Shown piece by piece: positions 11,600 through 24,130 of a stretch of DNA of 64,000 bases (position 1 is the stretch's first letter; the number at the start of each line of letters is the position of its first letter). Both the position numbers and the translations under genes were made by a program. Location: NCBI GenBank assembly GCA_951213105.1, contig OX578134.1, positions 135,714,793 through 135,778,792 on the forward strand, given 5' to 3'. The notes beneath the pieces are model-generated. The model had not been told where the DNA came from, ran no database searches, and saw only the letters and a program-made list of their open reading frames with translations. The DNA is from Amaurobius ferox (lineage: Eukaryota; Arthropoda; Arachnida; Araneae; Amaurobiidae).

Positions 11600-11950
11600 T
11601 TTAGAAGTTGTGTCTAAAAATAGCAGATTCTATAACACCCAAAATCGCAAAAAATGAAACATGTTTTCTATTCAAGGAAAAATGAGCAGCATAATCAAGC
11701 GTCAATTAAAATACATCGAATAATACAGTTGCTTTGAGGATGCATTGTGTCCTCTTCGCCAGTGCTAAAGTCGTTTGTCACACCAAACGAACATAAAGCC
11801 GAAAAGAGCTCTTTTACGCTTTAAATTTTGCATTAAGACAACCTTTATTCACTTATCTCCTGTCTAAAAGAATGCCTTTCGAGGTCGGGAAAAGAGTCGC
11901 TTATACATATTTTATAGTATGTCTGTAGAAAAAGTAGAAATAATTATATA
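11600..11950. other. Nothing recognised
   Basis: AT-rich sequence between a SINE and a pogo-like remnant. No feature is supported. Confidence 0.5.
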
Positions 11951-12622
11951 AACAGCTGAGTTCCGATCATTCGATTACACGGAAAAGAGTCATATGTTGC
12001 TCTGTATGATTCAACGCTGACCTAGCTATATGGTCCCTCTCCTCCAGTATCTTCCTCATTCCTACCATTAAGGAAATAAGTAAAATAATATGTACAATAA
12101 ATACATTGGTAATTAATATGTTTTTTGTTGAGTACATACTGTAAATACTCAAGCGTAGTTTCATTTTTCTGTTCACTGTATCTCAGTACAGTTTCAATCG
12201 TATTTATGCCTTCCGTAGTTGAAATTCTTGAGCCTTCTCATGAACACACATCATCCTCGACTTTATTGTTCTCCCTCATTCACTAAATTCATAATTATAT
12301 CATCATCCTCGACTTTATTGTTCTCCCTCATTCACTAAATTCATAATTATATCATTGGTCATCGCCTGTTACTCATCCTCATTCATCTAATCTTGTATGT
12401 CTTCTACCATAATAGATTCTGAAATTGGAAGATTCTTTATTAAGCTCTATTTGATAGGATGATCATCATTATCGTCTGCTTTCTCGGTTTTACTGAAAAA
12501 ATAAATTCCACCCCTTCACGAAAGTTGATATTTCAACTTCATCATAAAAATTATGAGTCAGTGAAAAAAAAAAAAGAATTCGATCGGATAAAGCGGAACT
12601 TCGGATAATCGAAACTCTACTC
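11951..12622 (-). mobile_element. pogo/Tigger-like DNA transposon remnant
   Basis: The left end CAGCTGAGTTCCGATCATTC and the right end read backwards AGTAGAGTTTCGATTATCCG are similar terminal repeats, close to the CAGTAGAGT-type ends of Tigger elements. A TA follows the right end (12623-12624). The minus strand between them shows only scraps of protein, such as RYSEQKNETTLEYLQ across frames, like the C-terminal tail of pogo transposases. The catalytic domain is absent. A 52-base duplication lies inside. Confidence 0.55.
12249..12352. repeat. Tandem duplication, 52 bp x 2
   Basis: A unit beginning ATCATCCTCGACTTTATTGT occurs twice without a gap and essentially without change, so this is a recent slippage or unequal-exchange event inside the pogo-like remnant. 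Confidence 0.85.
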
Positions 12623-12624
12623 TA

Positions 12625-13061
12625 AATGGATTTCTAGAAGAATCTTTCTCGCGCTTACGTTTCCGTTGCTGTTCCAAAGCATTTAAATTGTTCTGAAGTC
12701 GTTTTACAATGTATTTCATGACGTTCTAGGTGTGTAAACGACATGCTCCATCATTTGTGTAATTCTGATAGCGCAGTAATTAACTCGACATAGCACCATT
12801 TAGTAAATTATTCTAGAAGCTGATAAGAGTCATTATATTCAGCTTAGCATTTGACGCTATTATATCTGTCCGTACATTATACCGGTGCTATATTAACAGT
12901 AATCTGCGTTTAGGTTCTTTGTGGTTTCTACGAAGATGGAAAACAGCAAATATCTGCGATTTAATGGAATTTTATGGAGTGTAAAATAATCCAGTAATCA
13001 GTAAGAGAGAACTGCGTTATTCACAAATATGAGAACACAACGTGAATTATATTTCGTTATA
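12625..13061. other. Nothing recognised
   Basis: Non-coding spacer between two TIR elements. Confidence 0.5.
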
Positions 13062-13495
13062 TAGTCGGCCGCACTTAATCGGGTAGTGGATATTTGCACA
13101 ATCAGCTTATATGCATAGAATATCGTGGAATAAAAACAAACCACATTAATGTTAAACATGCCCGTTTTATCGCATAGAAATCCCCAATTAATTGCATAAA
13201 AGCTGAGACATCAGTCTTGCCAATTTCAGTTTGTGTGTTCGAAGACATTAGAGAAAAAGCGATAAATCGCCAAACTTGGCAACGGCTGTATATATATAAT
13301 AAATAGAAAGAATGCATTATAATTATATATATAGCAATAAATTACTGCTATTTATTATGTATTGTCATAATTATTTTACATTCATTATCGTTATAGTATA
13401 TAATCAAGAGGGGTATTAATAATAGTTATCTGTGTACCTGCTTAATCGCACACAATGAGGTGGAACCAAGTGTATGCAATTAAGCGGGCCAACTG
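13062..13495. mobile_element. Short TIR element (MITE-like, pogo/Tigger type ends)
   Basis: The ends are inverted repeats: left TAGTCGGCCGCACTTAATCG, right read backwards CAGTTGGCCCGCTTAATTGC. TA lies outside both ends (13060-13061 and 13496-13497). The 434-bp length and lack of a transposase frame make it a non-autonomous derivative. CAGTTGGCCCGCTTAAT resembles known Tigger-type ends; the class is inferred from that and from the TA. Confidence 0.6.
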
Positions 13496-13608
13496 TACGT
13501 GACAAATAATTAATTAAATAATATATATCTGATATGGTCTAGCAAGTTACTTTACATGCGTTCTGCAGTTTTGTTCGAGTTGCTCTATTGGTGTGAAATT
13601 TACTGACT

Positions 13609-13787
13609 CGCACATACACAGATACCGTTTCACATACGTATACATATATACTCAAATACACACATACATACCCACACAATGCAAACACGCAATACATACA
13701 TACTCACACACATATATATTCACACACACATACTCATATACACATATACTTACTCACACGTACATGCATACCCACACACAGATATAA
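13609..13787 (+). repeat. Degenerate CA/CATA microsatellite
   Basis: Imperfect ACACAT and ATACAC repeats. Translation gives a Thr/His/Tyr-rich frame with no meaning. Confidence 0.8.
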
Positions 13788-16184
13788 TCTTGACATAAGA
13801 AATCTCATGACATAAAAATGAGGTGTTTCTATTTGAAATTTTAGAAATAATGAGAAACTAAATATGCAGACGACTCCTTATGCAAATTAGATGCGCATTT
13901 ATTTATAGCAGACATTATTCCGAGTCTAAATATACTTTTGGTTTGACTGTGCGACCTTAGAAGCCGGAATAACGAGCTGTGTTCCGATTTTTCTTTTTAG
14001 ACCGACTGTGACTATCTCAAGATCTGTGAAACGCGCCATATTTTGAATCAAAAGTATTAAATAAAAATTCTCACAGAAAGACAGGGATTATGAAGGAAAT
14101 CAAATTTAGTTTTTAGAGATATTGAACTTGGTGACAGTTCACAAAAGACGTCAATTTGACGTTATCGCTAAAATTGACGCCAATGTTGTCAAATTGACTC
14201 TAAATTTGTCGCTAAACGTAGCAGACAGATAGAATAATATTAACTTTTCTTATGTAACTTCCTAACTTTTCATACATACTTCAAATATATCCTTCGGGTT
14301 CTTTCCTTTACGAATAATATATCCGTGTTTCTTTTCATCCACTTTTGGTCGAATCAACACACTTGAAGAAAGCTTTCAGATCAGAGGATTTAGGTTTGCT
14401 GTGACAACTTATCCACTTTTAAAACAAGTATTTTACCGTTCCTTGTGAAAATTTTCCCATGTCGAATTGTGTGCTGAGCTGTACTTCCTTCTCTCTTGTA
14501 TATTCAATGAGCAAAATACTCATATGGAAAAGAATATGTTATTAAGAAGGTCATTGAAGTGTAGAAATTACATATTAATGCTGTATACACTAGGTATTAC
14601 TATGAGTTACTATGTATCGGCATAAAATATCAAGTGTTCAAGCCCCGTTTCGACTTTACCATACATTCATATTTCATATATTTGGTTTTGAAATTATATC
14701 GAAAACGGTATCAGAGTGAAGAAATATATTTTTAGGAGCTTTTGTCTGTAAATATGTTCGAAAAATCTTTGTTAATTCTTTAGAAAAAGTTGGCGATAAG
14801 ACAAGTTGATACATTTGATACATTCAGCTGTTTCTGTTCATATATACAATTTTAATTCCCTTTGCAAGTATATAAAGTATATATATAATTTAAACGGTCA
14901 ATATACCCTGTATTAACGATAGTACTATCTTATGTCCGGGAATAAGTGTTTTCCATATAGGGCCACTTTTTTGAAAAAAATGAGACAGTTTTCATATTTT
15001 TATAATATAATAAATTAAAAAACACCCATATTATTCTGTTTGTAAGGTATATATATTAAAAAGAGAATTAATAACCAATAGCAAACTATCAATGAAAATA
15101 CAAACAATAAGTCATTTTAACATAGAACGAACGTGACCTTTGTGCCAAGAAAAGAGGAATGACGGAAGGCTTAGGTTGAATGATAATTATTCATCAGAAT
15201 AGTTATAAATTATTTGGTTAATAATAAATAAGTAGTAAATAAACAATAAAATTTTATAATCTCCATGTTTCATATCCAACAGTCTATATAACACTTAGTC
15301 TATAACACTTAGTCTATAACCTTAACTGTAAACTGTTGTGAGTAGGTAAAATTCTCAGTCAGTCTCTAAACTCCAAGGTATACAGAAAGTGGTAACTCCA
15401 TTTACGTTATTTTATTCTTATTCTTTTACATCTTTTAAACATTACATTGTATTCTCATATAAATACTACAAGGCATGAAGCTGGTGTATTTGATTATATT
15501 GTTTGATTATTTTTATATTTATATCTGATCCATTATCTACTTTCTTCTGTGTCGGGCCATGTGAAAAATTTCTGTAATACAATTTACAGTTTTGCACACA
15601 GAAACGTAGAAGTTTCAGCATTACCGAACCAGATACGGCCCTTGATAACGTACATGGTTTCGGAAATGCTTTTCACTTTTTCAATTATATTCATTTTCAA
15701 AAAAAAAATATATGGGAACCAGAAAGGCCTAGTTCCATGTGCAAATTTTCTGTTTGAAAATTTTCCTTATATACACTATTCATGCATTTACATCATGTAT
15801 GTTTATGCAGGGAATAAGGGAATTAGTACCTTAAGTACCTGTATTTCATATATGAGTTATAACACTTAAACTTTTAATCTAAGGGTGTAGTTAAGGGATT
15901 AAACTCACCAATATTTCACCAAATGTAATTCTTTTTTCAATTGCTTACCTTATATATGGAACAGGGAAAGAGGGGTATTTCATACCTATTTAGTACTTGT
16001 TTTATTTATAATATTCTATTTATAATTTTCACAAGCTTGTCGTAGAGTCAATTCTGATTTCAAATTTTCACTTCAGGCAATTTTATGTTCACATTTGCTC
16101 CACAGACTATTTTCAATAAATGGTTAATTACATTATATGGTACATTAATATGGTATTTATAATACAAGTAAATTAAAATTCTTA
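13788..16184. other. AT-rich DNA, nothing recognised
   Basis: The frame at 15549-15869 lacks domain-like features or a homologous copy and is not supported as a gene. A short stretch at 14145-14215 repeats AATTGACG-like words. Confidence 0.45.
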
Positions 16185-16215
<31 letters not shown>

Positions 16216-16390
16216 CATAAATACATATATATGCATATGTATATATGTATATACATATGTATACATATGTATACATATGTATATATATATATATACATAT
16301 GTATATATGTATATATATATATATACATATATACATATATATATATATATACATATATATATGCATATAATGTATATATATATATATATA
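16185..16390. repeat. (TA)n microsatellite at the 5' edge of PLE copy 1
   Basis: TA repeats with interspersed TATGTATACA. The PLE homology starts immediately at its right end. Confidence 0.9.
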
Positions 16391-17525
16391 ATATTGATAA
16401 TATAAAACATTCTACTAATGATTTACAAATATCTTTTGTTATTACTTATGTTGATAAAGCCTCTAATAATTATGTTATTATCTGTAAGAAATTCTATGTA
16501 CAATTTCTGTTGGATTATTTAAAAAATAATAATCAATTTAAACTTGATTCACATTCCATAAATAGTATCAAACTGAAAATTATCTATATGTAGTGATTTA
16601 AATATTAGTTATACATGTTTGGAATTTCCATATATTGTGCTTATTCCGAAATTTCATAAAAATCCTGTTAAATTTAGAACTATAACTAGTGGTCATAATT
16701 ATTTACTACTGCGAGTAAATTACTATTAAATTATTTAAATGTACTAAATGATGATAAATTACGCTATTCTAGTAATAACTAGCTTATTCTAAATAATAGT
16801 AAAGAATTAAAGAATAAAAAAAAATTAACACCACTTGGTAAAATAATTGGATTTCAAGTTTTTGAAATCCAATTATTCTTAGATCAGAGATCTTAAGATC
16901 TTTTTAATAATATTAAGATCTCTGATCTTTCTGATGCAATTTTAGCTCAATATAATGCTTATATTACTAATCAATTAATCAATCTATTCATACTATAGTT
17001 CCAATTTTCCTAAACTTATCCACTTTGTTCTTTACAATAATTATATATTTCAAGGTAATAAATTATAGTACTTACAAGTCTTAGGGGCTTCACAAGGTGG
17101 CTGTAGTTGCAGTATGTTAGCTAATTTATACCTTTATCATTATGAAAATCTTTTACTGTGTCATAGATATAGATTTCTATACCGATAATTTGGAATTAAT
17201 ACCTAATGAAGCCACTATTAGTAATAATATTAATTATTTGGATTTAAATCTAATTATTGAACCTACTAATGGGATAGTTGCTAATTTATATGATAAAAAA
17301 TACTTTTGAATTTAACATTAATAAAATATTACCATTTAATTCCTGCAACTCAACTCGATTCAATTGTTTAGAAATATTATACTTAATCAACTTTTTAGAA
17401 TTTATAGATTATCAGATAAAAAATTTCATGCCCTTGCACATATATAACCTAAAAAATACCATTAAATTATATAAATATCCAGCATATTTAGTAAATGGTA
17501 TAGTTAAAAAGTTTGAATTAGCTTA
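16391..17525 (+). pseudogene. PLE reverse transcriptase, degraded (copy 1)
   Basis: Opens with [12 protein letters not shown] and RT motif 1 ([20 protein letters not shown]), then frameshifts. [17 protein letters not shown] (motif 2), a disrupted motif 3, [20 protein letters not shown] (motif 4 region) and the thumb (FNINKILPFNSC) can still be read in pieces. The YVDD box is missing because sequence between motif 4 and the thumb is deleted around 17155. A 32-base insertion at about 16863-16896 creates two perfect hairpins absent from the other copies. Not functional. Confidence 0.8.
16842..16928. repeat. Pair of perfect hairpins inside PLE copy 1
   Basis: AATAATTGGATTTCAA (16842-16857) is inverted at 16862-16877 after a 4-base loop. 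AGATCAGAGATCTTAA (16881-16896) is inverted at 16913-16928. Sister copies lack the extra segment, so it arose in this copy. Confidence 0.85.
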
Positions 17526-18257
17526 ATATTCTTAAAATTCTCTCCTTAGTATCTTATATTAGTCAAACATCTACATTCTCTTGAATAAGCATTACAACGT
17601 ATTTGCATCCACTTATACTTTAGCCTCTGTGTTTTCTATTATATTACATGTTCCTTTATTTTGAAGCTTTTAATGTAGAATATATCACATTTTATTTCCT
17701 TTTCGCAATACTGTTATTTATTTCTCACGAATGGCAACAGCAGATCCCTACTTTTATTTTTTGCGATTGGCAAACATTGGTTTCGTCATTAAATGCTTGA
17801 ATGGATAGAACATTTGCAGTGCATTTCAGGTATTTTTGTTTCCAATATATTTTTTCAATCTTTATGCTTGTCGTCCAATTAGCAAGAGTTTATAGATAAA
17901 ATCTATCTCTTGATTTAGAAGCAAGAATATTTTGTGTTCATTTTCATTAAATATTTGGACTTAAAAATAATTTTTTCTAAATGAACAATTTTTTTAGGCC
18001 TAGTGTTTTTCCACTTGTATAGCTTTAATGCTTGGATATTTTTTGCTTTTCTATTTTCGAATCCACATCATCATTGATATTTGTTGATTATCTTTAGCTT
18101 GATGACTAGAAATATGCATTTAATTTTCCTCATGATAGTTGATTCTCTATTTAAAAATTCTTTTTAATTTGTAGGTACATTTTAAGTAGGTATATTTTAT
18201 ATTTTAGGGTTTTTGATTTACAACTTTTCTCTATTCTATCATTGAATTTTCATATTA

Positions 18258-18277
18258 TATATATATATATATATATA
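18258..18277. repeat. (TA)n at the 3' end of PLE copy 1
   Basis: The short TA run continues on the far side of the TIR element at 19047-19062. The tract was originally one and was split by that insertion. Confidence 0.8.
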
Positions 18278-19046
18278 CACTCAACAAACTTGTTTTTGTG
18301 CGGTGGATAGGGATCGCATAAAAATAAATCGCACAAAACTTCACGAGTAGCTATAAAAAATAGTTTTCGCAACACAATTAAAAAGTATTTTTTTTATGCG
18401 GTGAATAGGGACGGCATAAAAAAAGTCTCACGTGGAAAATAACTCAAAATCTTACGAAATAACTAGGAATTGCTTTTTTAAACGAAATCAAGACACGAGG
18501 CTTGGCAGCTACTTGGAATCTCGCCAAACCTTTTGTAATCTGATTTAGAAAATACATATGCGAACATTTTTAAATATTTTATTTACATATGTACTTATTT
18601 TACACATACAAAACTTTTCAAAACGTATAACCAGTATCCTTCTTAGTCTGACAGTACGCGAACTTTCTTGTGGTAAACTGGTTCAAAATCGCTTTCGTCA
18701 CTTGAAGAGACTACCTCGCACTCGTTTAGAGTTGACTTCTTTTCAGTTACCATGTAGTCGGTGATCAGTTTCTGCTACAACTGTTGTTTCACTAGACGCT
18801 TGTATATGTCTCGGTAGCCAGATATACAAGATTGGAACTCCTTTTGGAATTTTGGAATTTTGAAGTTCTTTCAGAATTGGCATCGATTGCAAGAAAATGA
18901 CATTCTAATTTATGGCAAAGTTGGAGTCCTGCATAGATTTTATCTGCTGTCATGTTCCAATTTGATTGAAATTTTCATATACCGCACAAAAAAAATCGCA
19001 CAAAAAATCGCACAAATAAAAAATCGCACAATAAGAGGTTTGAGTG
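18278..19046 (-). mobile_element. TIR transposon (probable pogo/Tigger derivative) inserted in (TA)n
   Basis: The left end begins CACTCAACAAACTTG, and the right end read backwards begins CACTCAAACCTCTTATTG. Subterminal TGTGCGATTTTT-type words are repeated at both ends. TA flanks both sides. The minus strand holds a scrap reading SSDESDFEPVYHKKVRVLSD (near 18640-18700), similar to the acidic tails of jerky/Tigger transposases, but no DDE core. A 769-bp non-autonomous or decayed copy; family assignment is tentative. Confidence 0.6.
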
Positions 19047-19062
19047 TATATATATATATAGT

Positions 19063-20118
19063 ATGAAATTCCAATGATAGAAGAAAAGAAAGTTACAACT
19101 CAAAAGACCCTAACTTTAAAATATGCCAACATAATAAATAGAAGTATTAAATAGAAATTCATCAATCAAATGGGAAAAAAAGCAAATTTCTAGACATCAA
19201 GCTGAAGATTATCAACAAATATCAATGGGATGGAATCGATAATTGAAAACTAAATAAAATCTATGCACCAAACCTATACATGCGGAAAAACTCTAGGCCT
19301 AAATAACTGAATTGTTCATCCTAAAAAACTCTTCTTCAAGTACAAGTATTTTTTCAAAATGAACACAAAATGTGTTGTTTCTGATATTAGAGATAGATTA
19401 TATCTATAAACTCTAAAAACTTGGACTAGAAACAAAAAGATGGAAAAATAATAAAGGAAACAAGAATACCTGAAAAAAAAACTCTGCATATGTTCGAATC
19501 ATAGGAACCCAGAATGAAGAAACCAGTGTTGCCATTCGCAAAGGATAAATATATAAATCTACTGTTGCGAAGCGTAAAAAATAAATAACACTAATGAGAA
19601 AAGGCATTAAAAGGTAATATTCTACAGTAAGAGCCACAAAATAGTGAGGCGTATAGTAGTAAGGCTAATGTTTAAGTGATGTAATTATAAAGTAATGTTA
19701 ATACAAGAGAATGTTGAGAGAGCTGGCTAATATAAGACACTAATGTTGAGAGTCTGGCTAATATAAGACACTAAGAAAAGAATTCATGAAAATTCAGCTA
19801 ATCTAAACTTTTTAACTATACCATTTACTAAATAAGCTGGATATTTATATAATTTGCTGGTAATTCTTAGATTATTTATATGCATAGCATGAAATTTTGT
19901 ATCTGATAATCTTGAATTCTTAAAAGTTGCTTAGATATAATATTTCTAAACAATTGAATCGAGTTGCAGGAATTAAATGGTAATATTTTATTAATGTTAA
20001 AATTAAAACAGTCTTTTTTATCATATAAATTTGTAACAATTCCATTAGTTGGTTCAATAATAAGATTTAAATCTAAAAAATGAATATACTATTATTAATA
20101 GTGGCTTTATTAGGAATA
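19063..20118 (-). mobile_element. Penelope-like element copy 2 (lineage A), strongly 5'-truncated
   Basis: Read on the minus strand it begins right after (TA)n at about 20118, with codons that follow the YVDD box (PNKATI..., then LIIEP-like, [19 protein letters not shown]). It decays through stops to the RT end near 19790 and continues through the shared 3' UTR. The stem-loop lies at about 19393-19408. It ends at TCATTGGAATTTCATACTA against (TA)n at 19047-19062. Tail-to-tail with copy 1. Confidence 0.8.
19785..20118 (-). pseudogene. PLE reverse transcriptase C-terminus, degraded (copy 2)
   Basis: Only the RT thumb part remains, with in-frame stops. Matching words to intact copy 6 include NPLMELLQIYMIKK in a shifted frame and FNINKILPFNSC. 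It has no catalytic residues. Confidence 0.7.
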
Positions 20119-20165
20119 TATATATATATATATATATATGATTATATATATTTATATATATTACT
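20119..20165. repeat. (TA)n at the 5' edge of PLE copy 2
   Basis: TA dinucleotide run with small interruptions. Confidence 0.85.
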
Positions 20166-20930
20166 ATCTATATAAACTCCTTTATTTACAATTCTATCAT
20201 AGCCATTTTTCAAAATTTTCTATTTAAGGGTAGCAATAGAGACGTTCTAAGGGAAATTCCGGCCTCAAGTGTAATGAACAGCAATATCCTTGCAGTCGAA
20301 CGGGCGAAAAATACGACCACAAATTCCACATCCGGGTATATTCGAAATCATATTTCGCGACACGATGACAGCTAAATTGGCGACATTTTTCAAGAATGTG
20401 TTGACAAATCTTTTGTTCTGTTTGTTAGTTATATTTTTGTTGGGCCCCTTACGCTTTTCCGTCTGTTGTGGGAATACATTTTTTGTTCGTCCGTTTATTG
20501 TTCAAGATGAACAGTAGTTTTGTTTTATGCTTTTGTATATTGTATCATTTAGTAAATATGTGCAAGACAGTTTTCCAGTTTATTGTGTCTGTTATAAGAA
20601 ATAAAATAATTTTTTATACACTTTTATACTATTTTTCTTTCACATATTAACTGTGTTTCACGTGGACGTCCAGACACGATAATTTGTTTTTAAGTTTATT
20701 ATCTCCGTTAGAAAAGAGAGCAAGTACATTTACATACTCTTTTCATATGCTTAAACACTGTGTGAGAAAAACTGGTAGATATTTCATTTGTACTTACTTG
20801 AATTCTCTTAACATTGTTTCAGGAATCTGAGCACTCGACCAAACCATTAATGGAATTTGTTTCGGCCCATTCTCATCATTTTCAAATTTCTGTACTCGGT
20901 CATACTAACAGAACTCGGTTATAAAGAGCG
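20166..20930. other. Nothing recognised
   Basis: Two overlapping short frames here (20290-20650) have hydrophobic, low-complexity translations without family resemblance. I do not support them as genes. Confidence 0.45.
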
Positions 20931-22640
20931 TTCCCAAAGTTTTCTTGCTGTAATAGCAGGTGAGACTATTTAATATTATATATAAAAATCGCCAAAATCT
21001 AAAGTAAAAGACTACGCTTGCTCAAATGTATCAATTAAATGCTTGTTTTACACGGAATTTTTGACGAGGAAAAAAAATAAAACGAACCTCATTACTGTAA
21101 GGCTAGCCGTTCTCGAGATATTTTAGTTCGCATTTTTGCTGCACCGGTTTTGTGAATAAGTTCAGTTACCGAATGAAAGCGAAAACTTAATTAAAAGTGT
21201 CAATTTAATGTAATTTAAAATAATTATGCCTGTTATTTAGTGCAATAAAAAACTCAATTTAATGAATTATTAATGAAATAAAGAGAAAATGAATTTGAGC
21301 CTGCAGAGAAAGTCATGTTCTGCCCACATCAGAATTTTATTTTCCTTGCATACAAAGTATAGTATATAGCAGTGATAATTCATTGGCGTTCCTTGGATCA
21401 AATAGAACCTGTGAAACGTCATTTATAGTAATTTTATTTAACGTCATTTATAATTAAACGTCATTTATAGTCTGCCAGCTATATGAAACGGAACCAAAAG
21501 TTTTCTCGAAACAAAAATGAAAAATTCTGGAACAACACATGACTTTCCCTACAATTTCAAATTCATTTTCTTATTTTTTATTTCATGATGCATTAAATTG
21601 AGTTTAATTGCAGAAAATAACATAGGTACTTTTCTAATATTATATCCATTTTTAATGCATGTTCGTTTCATTTGGAAACTTAGTTTTAGTTAGTAATTTT
21701 GAAGTTCTTCAGCTCTTCAAAATTAAGCAAAACTAACATACCTCGAGAACGGTTCATTCTAGAGCCATGGGGATAGTCTTCTTTGCTATGTTGTCAAAAT
21801 TTACATGAAGAACAAGTACTTAATTAATGTATTTCAGCAATTTTAGTCATTTACTTCACATTTTTACGATCTTTGCGGGTCATTTCGAAAAAAAAAAAAA
21901 AAAAAAAAACTCGGTTATATTTTATTTTTCCAAATCATATCAGAGTCTAATGAAAATCAGTATAACTCTCAAGGGACATAACTACTAAATTTAAAGAAAT
22001 TGCATTCAATAGTTTTTTCACTACAATGAAAAATGTCCTCAGTTCGCCAATATCTTAAATATCTCGAGAATGGTTAGAGTGATGGGGTTGGTCTTCAACA
22101 TGCATTTAATGATACATTTGTGGTATTTTTAATATAGATCGTAGCGATTTTGTCGGGCTATTTCGCACAAAAAGGCAGGTTCATTTATTTCGAATAATAC
22201 TAAAATCTAACCAGCACCAAAGTACCTCACAAGCAACTTATCTAACAAATTTTATGAACTTTGGTCTATTAGTTTCTCAGCTAGAGTGAATACATACAAT
22301 TTTTTCGGGCCATTTCGCAAAAAGAGGCAGGTTATTTTATTCTGAATGGTACTAAAATATCATCAGCACCAGGATCACCTACAACTGATTTACATACTAA
22401 ATTTTATGAACATCTGTCAAATAGTTTTTTAGTTAGAGTGGATACATATATTGCACAGATAGACAAACACACAGATACACAGACACACACACAGGCACAC
22501 ATACAGATGTCACCCTAAAAATAGTTTTTTCGTGTTCTAGAGGTCCCAAAACGTGTAGGTCCGTCAAAAACCCAAGTTGCGATTTTCGACATGATTCCAA
22601 TACTTTCTCCATATATTACCATCTATTGCAGGGAATATAG
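20931..22640. repeat. Repeat family R2, one plus and two minus copies (large imperfect inverted repeat)
   Basis: A plus copy (about 20931-21340) carries GCCGTTCTCGAGATATTTTA, then AATTTAATGAATTATTAATG, then GAAAGTCATGTTCTGCCCAC. Its landmarks recur inverted at about 21530-21890, as GACTTTCC near 21540 and CCTCGAGAACGGTTC near 21742. A third, minus copy follows (about 22000-22640) with two tandem GGGCCATTTCGCAAAAAG-type modules and a CA tract at 22460-22505. Another copy lies at 30467-31078 and a fragment at 41585-41690. There is no protein; class unknown. Confidence 0.6.
21889..21910 (+). repeat. Poly(A) tract, about 22 bases
   Basis: An A homopolymer between two R2 segments. It could be a retroposon tail or simple slippage. 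Confidence 0.6.
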
Positions 22641-23470
22641 AAAGAAAATAAATTTAAGGCTAGGCACTGGATTATTCAATAATTCACTTATTTAACGGCA
22701 AGAACTTGAATCATTTGCCGTTCGAACACTTAGCCTCGGTGTACCAAAGGAGACGTATCACATTATATGCTTGAAACCACCCAATTTTAACTGGAACTCA
22801 GTAGGAGTGGCAACCACAAGGGCCGTATCAGTTTCCCTCTAATTCACTATCTCTCGGATAGACATTGGAACCTACGGATTTATTGTGCTCATAAACTGAG
22901 TAGACACGGGATAGTTTGGGGGTGACGGAGAGGATCGAATACTTTTCCTTCGTATGTGATGCTCCTACCAGAACCACTGGGATATCGAATACAATATTAA
23001 AAATTAATTTTGTTTTACGACAAAAATACTTATGGTGCATTTCCATCATTTTGTATTTTCTCTATTGAATGTTTAGCATTTTGAATTCAATAATTATTTT
23101 TTTTATGAGCTACTACATAAAAAAAAAAGAAAAATGAGCACGAAACTTCCAAATTTATGTTCATTTCTTCCCTGTATCAGATTTAGTCTTTATAATATTT
23201 TCAGACACTTGAATAATTGAATTTTTATGTTTACCAAACGTAACGTAGTTTACGATGAAATATCATTTTCAATATTCATTTCAATTTGTTATACTGCACA
23301 TATTTAATTTTGCACAAAATTTGGAGTTTTCAGTTTGTTTATTTAATCGACATTGAAAGTGATATTCAAAATTAAAAAATGATGAAAAAAAAACAGGTAA
23401 CATAAATTCATTCAGATTTTACTTTATTACATATATAAATATATAGGTATATATGTATACATAAATGTAT
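22641..23470. other. Nothing firm; possible SINE-tail-like words near 22730-22860
   Basis: Words such as GGAACTCAGTAGGAGTGGCA and CGTATCAGTTTCCCTCTAAT faintly resemble the S1 SINE body on the minus strand, but the match is too weak to call. The rest is AT-rich. Confidence 0.3.
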
Positions 23471-23600
23471 GAGTATTGTGACGGAGTTGGAAATTCGAAT
23501 TCAAGTTTTTGATGAAAGAGCACGTTTCAAACGTTCCGGAATTCGAATCGAACGTTTTTGTGGTGATGTGTCTGTCCTCCCCTCTCTCGCTCTCACTGTG
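23471..23600 (+). repeat. Diverged start of the 0.9-kb repeat family R3
   Basis: GTATTGTGACGGAGTTGGAA, AAAGAGCACGTTTCAAACGT and a following TCTCTCGCTCTCACTGTGTA parallel the start of the R3 copies at 62356 and 63252. Homology is lost after about 23600. Confidence 0.55.
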
Positions 23601-24130
23601 TATGTGTGTTAATATGCAGAGTCTTCTTCGACGAAAAGAGCTTTCAAATGCGTCTCAGAAGCTCAGCGGCAGTCGGTTGTTCTGTATGAAGATCCGTGGT
23701 TTGATAGCCCAGTAAATTCACATGTGAGGATTCGGATCAGCCCGTGTTCTTATTTAGTTTTAAAATATTCGGGTCCACTGGATTACTTTTGAAAAGTTTT
23801 GCAGCATCGGATTTACTGCCTGAGCCTAAGCTACCGTCCGCGGTTATCGTAAATCTACAAGCGAGGTTCGCGGCTAGGCCGGGTTCGTACGTAGTTTTTA
23901 AGCATTTTGGATAGCTCTAATTTTCAAACCGGTGGGAATTTGAATCCAAATTATTGCTATTTTGATGTGAAATATTTTGATGACGTCAGATTTATAGTTC
24001 AGTAGTGTTTCAAATTACGTTAATAACACAAATAATATTGTGAAGTTGCAAGTGTTTCAGATTTGTCTAAAAGAACTCCATGACAATACGAAATATGAAC
24101 GAATTCGAGGTAATAGAGGTTTACGAGTAG
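23601..24130. other. Nothing recognised
   Basis: Mixed-composition DNA with no repeat partner noted. Confidence 0.45.

Larger units (their letters stand above)
16391..18257 (+). mobile_element. Penelope-like element copy 1 (lineage A), 5'-truncated
   Basis: Homology to the lineage A reverse transcriptase begins abruptly after (TA)n, at the sequence just upstream of RT motif 1. It runs through the stop near 17525 and a 3' UTR of about 730 bases, to an end ATCATTGAATTTTCATATTA followed again by (TA)n. The same 3' end occurs in copy 2. A UTR stem-loop (TATAGAT, AAA, ATCTAT) at about 17892-17909 is shared with copies 2, 4 and 6. Confidence 0.8.

Noticed and set aside
13609..13787. A tandem array resembling a telomeric or CRISPR-like repeat
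   Set aside because: Irregular CA/CATA microsatellite without spacers or fixed units.
15549..15869. 106-residue plus-strand frame
   Set aside because: No domain, repeat partner or codon-like composition; consistent with chance in AT-rich DNA.
16060..16593. Open frames reading Tyr-Ile repeats at several (TA)n tracts (also 40 kb, 48.8 kb, 52.4 kb, 58.6 kb, 59.8 kb)
   Set aside because: These are translations of TA microsatellites, open on both strands because TA repeats rarely encode stops in phase.
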